Assembly (NCBI GenBank): GCA_046757725.1
Contig: JBHHYU010000054.1
Coordinates: 1 to 20,510 of the forward strand
Source: JBHHYU01 sp046757725
GTDB taxonomy: Bacteria; Desulfobacterota; Binatia; UBA9968
DNA length: 20,510 bases
Direction of reading: 5' to 3'
How positions within the stretch are numbered: position 1 is the first letter of the stretch; the number at the start of each line of letters is the position of its first letter. Position numbers and translations under genes: made by a program. This document shows, one piece after another, positions 1 to 4,741 of the stretch. Under the pieces are notes generated by a model. That model had not been told where the DNA came from. It saw only the letters and a program-made list of their open reading frames with translations, and did not search any database.

Positions 1-5
1 AAAGG

Positions 6-329
6 TTAGATCTTAGATGACAAGATGATCCCCCACTGGGTTACATTCTTAAATGGCTTGACAGGCACCTCTGGGATAAAATAGATCTGCCTTGGACAGG
101 GGCCAAGAAGCTCGTAAGGAGACTCAAGGACATGGGCCGTTACAGAAATCACCGCTAGTAGAGTCCGGTTGAGGCTTACCGGGGTAAACTTCTCAGGCAG
201 CCTAACCGTATGGTCGAGGACGAGCCGAGATTCTTCTGTCCGATAGATCACCCTAATGCCTTTGACAACTGGAAAGATTCCATATACAAGGTATGGAGAG
301 GAGTCACCGAGAAAAGGTGAAACAAGCAA
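6..329 (-). CDS. Weak hypothetical ORF, unrecognised
   Basis: I do not recognise this 107-residue reading frame. It opens at a TTG with no visible Shine-Dalgarno sequence, and the frame stays open upstream to a stop at 405-407. If read from a CTG at 357-359 it would begin MYRCKFPILLLLVSPFLG, which looks like a signal peptide with one hydrophobic core. The rest is a mixed, protein-like composition without cysteine pairs or known motifs. It is the only frame open across 1-330; all three + frames contain stops. It would be divergent from the zinc-ribbon gene. It may equally be non-coding or the relic of another gene. Confidence 0.25.
   Translation of the reverse strand: MLVSPFLGDSSPYLVYGIFPVVKGIRVIYRTEESRLVLDHTVRLPEKFTPVSLNRTLLAVISVTAHVLESPYELLGPCPRQIYFIPEVPVKPFKNVTQWGIILSSKI
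262..288 (+). promoter_or_regulatory. Possible sigma-70 promoter
   Basis: A perfect TTGACA lies at 262-267 and TATACA at 283-288, with a 15-bp spacer that is shorter than ideal. If active, it would produce a leader running through the hairpin at 371-402 into the zinc-ribbon gene at 427. It is the best match to a promoter I found upstream of that gene, but the match is by eye only. Confidence 0.25.
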
Positions 330-370
330 TAAGAGAATTGGAAACTTACAACGGTACAGCGATTGGGCTA

Positions 371-406
371 AAAGAAATGCACCCTGAAGGGTGCATTTCT
401 TTTTTT
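371..406 (+). terminator. Rho-independent terminator hairpin
   Basis: A perfect 14-bp stem (371-384 with 389-402) closes on a TGAA tetraloop. The outer pairs are A on the left and T on the right, and the T run extends to 406. This is a strong intrinsic terminator reading rightwards. It ends only 8 bases before the ribosome binding site of the next gene, so it either ends an unseen upstream transcript or acts as an attenuator in the leader of the zinc-ribbon gene. Confidence 0.8.
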
Positions 407-426
407 AGGCTTTCGGAGGTTTCGAG

Positions 427-1155
427 TTGCGCGAACAATTAGAGATTCTGGTCTCACTCCAGAACATGGACCGCAAGATAAAGGAAAACCACAGCATCAA
501 GGAAATGTTACTAGCAAACAGGCAACGCAAGGAAACAGAAGTAAATGCTAAACAGAGCGAGGTATCGTTACTCAAGGCCGAGTGGGAAGAGAGGGATAAA
601 ATCCGGCAAGACAAGGAAAAGGTGTTGCAGGAGAATGCAAAAAAAACGGTGGACAAAAGGATGCGAATGAATCGCATCAAAAATATCAAGGAGCTACAAT
701 CACTTCAACGAGAGATCGATCAGATCAAGTTTAACAACTCTCAATTGGAAGAAGAGTTGATCACGGTCATGGAGGATCTGGAAACACGTGAGGCTTTACT
801 CAAGGAGAAACAGCAAGAGATAGAAAAATTAGAAGAGCAGTGGAAGGGCCAATGTGACGAGCTGGGAGAACAAGTCGCGGCGGCGGATAAAGTTATTGCT
901 GAGACTTCCGCAGTTCGCCAGGAAGTCGCTGCACGGCTCAACGGAGATCTGATCAAGCGCTACGAGCTGATCTTCTCCCGGCGTGGCGGCACAGCCGTGG
1001 TTACGGTTACCGATGGCATCTGCCAGGGATGCCATATGAATATTCCACCTCAACTATGGAACGAGACCCTCCGGAGCGAAAGACTTAACCTCTGTCCCAG
1101 TTGCCAGCGTATTTTATACCACAAGCAGACGATACCAACGGACGAACAGATCTGA
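427..1155 (+). CDS. Coiled-coil protein with C4 zinc ribbon (COG1579 family)
   Basis: The 242-residue protein is a long charged coiled coil (about residues 1-170, rich in E, K, Q and L) followed by a zinc ribbon. The ribbon has CQGC at 199-202 and CPSC at 223-226. This architecture matches the COG1579 / zf-RING_7 family of predicted nucleic-acid-binding proteins, whose precise role is not established. The TTG start is supported by GGAGGT at 415-420 with a 6-base spacer; no better start is in frame nearby. The gene lies 7 bases before the RNase HI gene, so the two are probably co-transcribed and translationally linked. In related bacteria this protein also occurs beside RNase H-like and rnpB genes, from memory. 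Family assignment is solid; function is unknown. Confidence 0.88.
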   Translation: MREQLEILVSLQNMDRKIKENHSIKEMLLANRQRKETEVNAKQSEVSLLKAEWEERDKIRQDKEKVLQENAKKTVDKRMRMNRIKNIKELQSLQREIDQIKFNNSQLEEELITVMEDLETREALLKEKQQEIEKLEEQWKGQCDELGEQVAAADKVIAETSAVRQEVAARLNGDLIKRYELIFSRRGGTAVVTVTDGICQGCHMNIPPQLWNETLRSERLNLCPSCQRILYHKQTIPTDEQI

Positions 1156-1162
1156 AAAAAAT

Positions 1163-1600
1163 ATGACAACGGACCCCCAAGGGGAGTGGTTGCTCATGGT
1201 GGATGGGGCAGCACGGGGAAACCCCGGAGAAGCAGGTTGTGGCGCGGCTATATGCGATGAGACGGGCACAGTCTTAAAGGAGCTTTGCCAATATCTAGGT
1301 CACACCACAAATAACGTTGCCGAATATGAGGGGCTCCTTATGGGCCTCGAAGGGGTTCTCCGATTAGGCGGGAGAAGACTCAGAGTTCAGAGCGATTCCG
1401 AGCTGTTGGTACGACAGTTAACCGGCATCTATCGAGTCAAGGACGACAAGCTCAAGCGGCTCTATGAGAGAGCTCTGCCCTTATTGCATCGGCTTGATAC
1501 CTATCGTATCATCCATGTGAGGCGAGAAAATAACAAATTGGCGGACCGATTGGCCAATCGTGCCATTGACCGCAAGGTAAGAAAAGGCTCATCGGGCTAA
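1163..1600 (+). CDS. RNase HI-type ribonuclease (reverse transcriptase-like RNase H)
   Basis: This 145-residue protein is a single RNase H fold, which cuts the RNA strand of RNA-DNA hybrids. The four metal-binding acidic residues are visible: D14 in VDGAARGNPG, E54 in NVAEYEG, D78 in QSDSE, and D128 in NNKLADRLAN. The length is close to E. coli RnhA (155 aa), but the form is nearer the short RNase HI domain seen in Gram-positive and deltaproteobacterial 'RNase HI family' proteins. It starts at ATG 7 bases after the zinc-ribbon gene without its own clear Shine-Dalgarno, which suggests translational coupling. Its stop codon TAA (1598-1600) sits inside the P1 helix of the downstream RNase P RNA. 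Confidence 0.88.
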   Translation: MTTDPQGEWLLMVDGAARGNPGEAGCGAAICDETGTVLKELCQYLGHTTNNVAEYEGLLMGLEGVLRLGGRRLRVQSDSELLVRQLTGIYRVKDDKLKRLYERALPLLHRLDTYRIIHVRRENNKLADRLANRAIDRKVRKGSSG

Positions 1601-1974
1601 AGTAGATCAAGCGATCGCTCCTCGTTCTACCGGGACACCGGAGGCAAGGAGAGGAAAGTCCGGACTTCACAGGACAGGGTGGCCGTTAACAGCGGCCTCG
1701 AGCAATCGGGGGAAAGTACCACAGAAAAGACACCGCCTACCAAGTTTTTCGTGGGTAAGGGTGAAAAGGCGAGGTAAGAGCTCACCGGTTCGCCAGTAAT
1801 GGTGAATGCATGGCAAACCCCACCTGGAGCAAGACCAAATAGGAGGGTCGGGTGGTCCGCCTTAACCCTCGGGTAAGGTCGCTAGACCCTGTGAGCAATC
1901 ATGGGGCAAGATGAATGATCGCTGGTGGCCCCTTCTAGGGGCTACAACAGAATCCGGCTTATCGATCTACTTTA
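1598..1974 (+). ncRNA. rnpB: RNase P RNA, bacterial class A
   Basis: This is the catalytic RNA of ribonuclease P, which matures the 5' ends of tRNAs. Conserved core segments appear in the proper order: GAGGAAAGTCCG at 1651-1662, GTAAGAGCTCACCGG near 1774-1788, GGCAAACCCCAC near 1812-1823, GAGCAAGACCAAATAGG at 1827-1843, and ACAGAATCCGGCTTAT at 1947-1962. P1 is formed by 1598-1608 with 1964-1974, and pairing continues perfectly outward to 1594 and 1978 (15 bp in all). About 375 nt is normal for class A. The RNA overlaps the end of the RNase HI gene. No own promoter or T-rich terminator is evident, so it may be processed from a longer transcript. Exact ends are uncertain by several bases. Confidence 0.95.
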
Positions 1975-2064
1975 GCCCCCTTCTTAGATTCACTCAGCAG
2001 AAACCAATACCTTTTCGTCTCACAGAAATAAAACGTTATCTGAACCCGCAGTCCGCCTAAATTA

Positions 2065-2097
2065 TCCCTTGGGTGCTATTGTTGGCCCAATAAGGGA
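2065..2097. other. Imperfect hairpin in the rnpB-mraZ intergenic region
   Basis: TCCC plus TTGGG (2065-2073) can pair with CCCAA and GGGA (2086-2090, 2094-2097), leaving a TAA bulge and a 12-base loop. There is no T run after it, so it is not a convincing intrinsic terminator, although it is the only stable-looking fold after rnpB. The rest of 1979-2155 shows no ORF or RNA I can name. Confidence 0.35.
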
Positions 2098-2141
2098 ATG
2101 CCGCGATATCTTGTGGTTTTTTGTCATACTTCTCCTAAGGT

Positions 2142-2164
2142 ATACCAACATGTTGTGGTATAAT
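2142..2164 (+). promoter_or_regulatory. Distal promoter P1 (extended -10) with overlapping dyad
   Basis: TGGTATAAT at 2156-2164 is a consensus extended -10 (TGnTATAAT). The expected -35 position (2136-2141, TAAGGT) is poor, which fits an extended -10 promoter. A transcript would start near 2171 and carry an mraZ leader of about 125 nt. The promoter overlaps an inverted repeat: ATACCAACA (2142-2150) faces TGTTGTGGTAT (2151-2161), which matches except for a 2-base insertion. This could be an operator for an unknown regulator. Confidence 0.5.
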
Positions 2165-2208
2165 AGTGGAAGATTTTAAAATGTGCTTTACAAGAGGCTA
2201 TTTTTTTA

Positions 2209-2237
2209 TTGACAGAACCATTCTAGGAGGTTATAAG
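2209..2237 (+). promoter_or_regulatory. Proximal sigma-70 promoter P2 for the mraZ operon
   Basis: A perfect -35 TTGACA (2209-2214) and -10 TATAAG (2232-2237) are separated by exactly 17 bp. Transcription would begin near 2244, inside or just before the TGGGA boxes. This is the most likely main promoter for the dcw cluster, and its position relative to those boxes fits autorepression by MraZ. Confidence 0.65.
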
Positions 2238-2267
2238 TTGCCACTAGGTGGGATGAAGTGGGATTAA
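2238..2267 (+). CDS. Possible 9-codon leader ORF
   Basis: AGGAGG at 2225-2230 lies at good spacing before a TTG at 2238, followed by codons for MPLGGMKWD and a TAA stop, 28 bases before mraZ. Only P1 transcripts could contain this ribosome binding site, since it lies upstream of the P2 start. The TTG abuts the P2 -10 element and the ORF covers the first two MraZ boxes, so the match may be chance. It is listed because mraZ itself lacks a good Shine-Dalgarno. Confidence 0.15.
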   Translation: MPLGGMKWD

Positions 2268-2273
2268 ATCCCA
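2249..2273 (+). promoter_or_regulatory. MraZ operator (TGGGA boxes)
   Basis: TGGGA occurs at 2249-2253 and 2259-2263, separated by 5 bases, each within a longer GTGGGAT copy. MraZ of E. coli is known to bind TGGGN repeats with this 10-bp period upstream of its own gene. A third box falls on the same period at 2269-2273 but reads TCCCA, the reverse complement. The boxes sit just downstream of the P2 -10, so bound MraZ would block promoter clearance. Confidence 0.75.
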
Positions 2274-2295
2274 TAATCCTAGATTTTGTGGCATT

Positions 2296-2748
2296 ATGTT
2301 TCGTGGCAGTTTCGAGCATACCTTAGATACCAAAGGGCGCGTAAGTATCCCCTCGAGATTTCGTGAGGTCCTTCTCGGGAAAGGGGACGAGCGCATCGTC
2401 ATTACCAATTTTGTCATTGATGGTATTCGATGCTTGGACGTCTATCCTCTCGACGAGTGGCTCCGTCTGGAAGAAGAAATAAGGAAGAAACCGAAGTTCG
2501 ATCGACGCATGGTTCTGTTTCAGAACTACTACTTGGGCGGCGCCTTTGAATGCGACGTGGACAAACAAGGACGCATTCTCATCCCGCCGTTGTTGCGGCA
2601 ATACGCCAATCTCAAGCGAAATGTATGCCTGGTATCTGCCCTCGATAAGTTTCGTGTTTGGGATAGGGAAGCCTGGCGAAAGATATTTTCGGAGGGAGAG
2701 GAAAAGTTGATGCAGGATCCTGATTTTCTCAGCGATTTGGGACTCTAG
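2296..2748 (+). CDS. mraZ: MraZ transcriptional regulator of the dcw cluster
   Basis: MraZ is a DNA-binding protein that forms rings of SpoVT-AbrB folds and controls transcription of the cluster it heads. The 150-residue protein shows two copies of the fold with the diagnostic DxxxR motif: DTKGR at 11-15 and DKQGR at 89-93, each followed by an I-P turn (SIPSRFR, LIPPLLR). The length fits the family (about 140-155). The ATG start gives the usual N-terminus MFRGSFEHTLD. The ribosome binding site is weak. A matching operator lies 23-47 bases upstream. The STAS gene follows after 60 bases. Confidence 0.96.
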   Translation: MFRGSFEHTLDTKGRVSIPSRFREVLLGKGDERIVITNFVIDGIRCLDVYPLDEWLRLEEEIRKKPKFDRRMVLFQNYYLGGAFECDVDKQGRILIPPLLRQYANLKRNVCLVSALDKFRVWDREAWRKIFSEGEEKLMQDPDFLSDLGL

Positions 2749-2808
2749 GAAGGAGGCCCATCGGGTCTGTCTCGGTTCCCAGTGACTTCGGGTCAAAGGA
2801 GGGAAGAA

Positions 2809-3171
2809 ATGCTGCAACGCAATATCATCCAAGACATCTCGGTGATTGCCATCACGGGCGATATTGATTTTCGGGAGATGATAAGGATCAAGGACGTTAT
2901 CGGTTCCTTGATCGAGAAGGAACGACTGAAAGTGGTCCTAAATCTTAAGGCCGTCGACCACATCAACTACCTGAGCATCGGTGTGTTGGTGGAGCGCTTG
3001 CAGATTCTCAAAAACTTGAATGGCGATTTGAAACTTGCCGGCATGAGTCCGTATTTGAGGGATATCTTCAGAGTTGTAGGGATGGACCAGTTCTTTGAGC
3101 AGTATACATCCTTGGAAGATGCCATTGAGAGTTTTGATGACGAATGGGAGGGAGACGGGACCTATCATTGA
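2809..3171 (+). CDS. STAS-domain protein (anti-sigma factor antagonist-like)
   Basis: This 120-residue protein is a single STAS domain, the fold of SpoIIAA-type anti-sigma antagonists. Features include the first strand SVIAITGDID (11-20), VVLNLKAVDHINYLSIGVLV (42-61), and a later strand GDLKLAGMS (72-80). ATG 2809 is chosen over GTG 2782 because AAAGGAGGG (2795-2803) sits 5 bases before it. In SpoIIAA-like proteins the loop reads D-S-S-G-L-G with a phosphorylated Ser; here it reads N53-Y-L-S-I-G58, so by eye the acceptor position is Tyr or Leu and the only nearby Ser is S56. It may therefore act by a non-phosphorylated interaction. It sits between mraZ and rsmH, an unusual place, and has an acidic tail. 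No cognate kinase or sigma factor is in the window. Confidence 0.85.
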   Translation: MLQRNIIQDISVIAITGDIDFREMIRIKDVIGSLIEKERLKVVLNLKAVDHINYLSIGVLVERLQILKNLNGDLKLAGMSPYLRDIFRVVGMDQFFEQYTSLEDAIESFDDEWEGDGTYH

Positions 3172-3242
3172 AATAAAATATTGGCAAAGTATCTCTTTCA
3201 AAGTACCCAACCGCAAAAAAACAAACCAAAGGAGGAAAGTCT

Positions 3243-3392
3243 ATGAAGGTTTCTCTCATACCTTGGCATGTTTTTTTAGAAGCCTGCGAGGAGGAGAACG
3301 CTGACGTACTGGAAGGCTGGGTCAAAAGGTGGCTATTTGCCGACGACGGAGTCCGAGTATCGGTCGAACCAGCTCTGCCGCAGTATGAATAG
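3243..3392 (+). CDS. Small acidic protein of unknown function (49 aa)
   Basis: I do not recognise this protein. It starts MKVSLIPWHVFLEACEE and ends ALPQYE, with a central WVKRWLFADDGVRV. It has three tryptophans, one cysteine, no transmembrane segment and a clear acidic bias. The support for translation is strong: AAAGGAGG with ideal spacing before ATG, in a leader (AAAGGAGGAAAGTCTATG) that differs by one base from the ftsZ leader in this same window. It lies 71 bases after the STAS gene and 62 bases before rsmH, on the operon strand. It could work with the STAS protein or be a conserved but uncharacterised dcw small protein. No homology can be claimed from here. Confidence 0.6.
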   Translation: MKVSLIPWHVFLEACEEENADVLEGWVKRWLFADDGVRVSVEPALPQYE

Positions 3393-3454
3393 ACTCTCCA
3401 TACCGGAGTCGAGAGTGAGCTGAAGCGGCGTAAAGACAAACCCGGGTCCGTTTT

Positions 3455-4384
3455 ATGGTCTACAAGCATGAACCTGTAATGGACCGGGAAGTCATGGAGC
3501 TCCTGAAACCCGAGGCGGGCAAGAAATATCTAGACGGTACCTTGGGGGGGGGAGGACATGCAAAGAAACTTTTAGCGCTGAGCGGTTCCAGTGGCCAACT
3601 CCTAGGCCTGGATTGGGACGAAGACGCGATCACGGCAGCCCGGCAAGAGCTTAAGGGATTCGGCGATCGGTTGATAGCTCGACGCGCAAATTTTAGGAGG
3701 GCGGGAGAAGTACTAAAGGAGATCGGCTGGGATCATGTGGACGGTATTCTTCTCGATCTTGGTCTTTCTTCCCATCAAGTTAATACCCCGGTGCGGGGAT
3801 TTAGCTTCAAGGTTGAGGCTAGATTGGATATGCGAATGGATCGGCGCCAGCTGGTGGACGCCCACCGGGTGGTGAACACCTACGCCGTGTCTGAACTAGA
3901 GCGAATTCTACGGGAATACGGTGAAGAGCCACACGCCCACCGTATTGCCTTAGCGATCAATCGACAGCGAAACCAGCGAGTTATCGAAACTACCCACGAT
4001 CTAGCGGAACTTGTCTTGCGAGTTACAGGCAAAAGGGGTGGTAACATTCATGCGGCAACGAGGACCTTTCAGGCGTTAAGAATTGAAGTCAATCGAGAGT
4101 TGGAAAACTTGGCAGGTTTCCTTGAGCACGGTTATGAGCTGATCGTGCCCAAGGGACGCATGGGGGTGATCTCTTTTCATTCCCTGGAGGATCGCCTGGT
4201 TAAACATGCCTTCCGTAAATGGAGTCGGAACTGTCTTTGCCCCCCGAAGGCCCCCCTGTGTCGCTGTGGCTGGAGCCGGAAAGCTAGGCTCCTTACCCGG
4301 AAAGCGATGCTCCCCACAGAGGAAGAGGTTCGCCATAACCCTCGTGCCCGTTCCGCCAGGCTTCGGGCCGTGGAGCGTATCTAG
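3455..4384 (+). CDS. rsmH: 16S rRNA (cytosine-1402-N4)-methyltransferase RsmH (MraW)
   Basis: RsmH uses S-adenosylmethionine to N4-methylate C1402 of 16S rRNA in the ribosomal decoding centre. The 309-residue protein has the SAM-binding motif LDGTLGGGGHAKKLL (26-40), GLDWDEDAI (51-59), the catalytic-loop region DGILLDLGLSSHQVN (96-110), and the RGFSF and DMRMD signatures. The C-terminal part has FHSLEDRLVKHAFR and the family's Cys-Pro-rich stretch NCLCPPKAPLCRCG. Length is standard. The ATG start yields the typical MVYKHEPVM N-terminus, though only a weak ribosome binding site is visible. A run of nine G (3544-3552) encodes part of the glycine loop. The ftsL start follows within 10 bases. Confidence 0.97.
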   Translation: MVYKHEPVMDREVMELLKPEAGKKYLDGTLGGGGHAKKLLALSGSSGQLLGLDWDEDAITAARQELKGFGDRLIARRANFRRAGEVLKEIGWDHVDGILLDLGLSSHQVNTPVRGFSFKVEARLDMRMDRRQLVDAHRVVNTYAVSELERILREYGEEPHAHRIALAINRQRNQRVIETTHDLAELVLRVTGKRGGNIHAATRTFQALRIEVNRELENLAGFLEHGYELIVPKGRMGVISFHSLEDRLVKHAFRKWSRNCLCPPKAPLCRCGWSRKARLLTRKAMLPTEEEVRHNPRARSARLRAVERI

Positions 4385-4393
4385 GAATTGACG

Positions 4394-4741
4394 ATGGCCA
4401 AAGCCCTAAACAGGAAGATCTGGGGATTAGGCCTCCTCAAGAGACAGCCGGTCAGGCGGTTTCATCCACAAGAGAAACGTCAGTTCTGGTTTTCTGTTCT
4501 TTTACTTGCTCTCTTGTTAGTCGGAATGGCTCTGCTGCAGGTTTGGCTACGCTTACAGGTAGTCCATTTAGGCTATGTTCTTTCTACTACGAGCAAATTG
4601 CATGCCCGGTTGGAGCAGGAAAACCGCGAACTTAAAGTCGAGTTGGCAACCCTTCTCTCCCCTCAACGCTTGGAAGAGATGGCCTCGGCGCGATTGGGGA
4701 TGAGGGAGCCAAAAAAAGGTCAGGTGGCGATATTGCCATGA
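4394..4741 (+). CDS. ftsL: Cell division protein FtsL
   Basis: FtsL is a bitopic inner-membrane protein that pairs with FtsB and FtsQ and helps activate FtsWI. This 115-residue protein has a basic cytoplasmic N-terminus (KRQPVRRFHPQEKRQ), one membrane segment (about residues 36-57, LLALLLVGMALLQVWLRLQVV), and a periplasmic coiled coil ending in SPQRLEEMASARLGMREP, the usual FtsL tail. ATG 4394 is preferred to TTG 4388 because TAGGA ends 7 bases before it. FtsL diverges fast, so the call rests on size, topology, tail and position between rsmH and ftsI. The stop overlaps the ftsI start as ATGA, indicating translational coupling. Confidence 0.88.
   Translation: MAKALNRKIWGLGLLKRQPVRRFHPQEKRQFWFSVLLLALLLVGMALLQVWLRLQVVHLGYVLSTTSKLHARLEQENRELKVELATLLSPQRLEEMASARLGMREPKKGQVAILP

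Noticed and set aside
9..170. Plus-strand frame in 9-170 with a basic, reverse-transcriptase-like feel
   Set aside because: It has early stops (including TAG TAG near 169) and no true group II intron maturase motif could be identified.
2782..2808. GTG 2782 as the STAS gene start
   Set aside because: The strong AAAGGAGGG at 2795-2803 would lie inside the gene; ATG 2809 fits it.
2323..2832. Minus-strand ORF of 169 codons over mraZ
   Set aside because: It is a shadow of mraZ and the STAS gene start; mraZ has both DxxxR motifs in the + frame.
3544..3552. G9 tract in rsmH (and G8 in ftsZ) as phase-variation sites
   Set aside because: Both encode conserved glycine loops of essential proteins where GGG/GGA codons are expected; switching would be lethal or nearly so.
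4388..4393. TTG 4388 as the ftsL start
   Set aside because: The Shine-Dalgarno spacing is too short for it and correct for ATG 4394.
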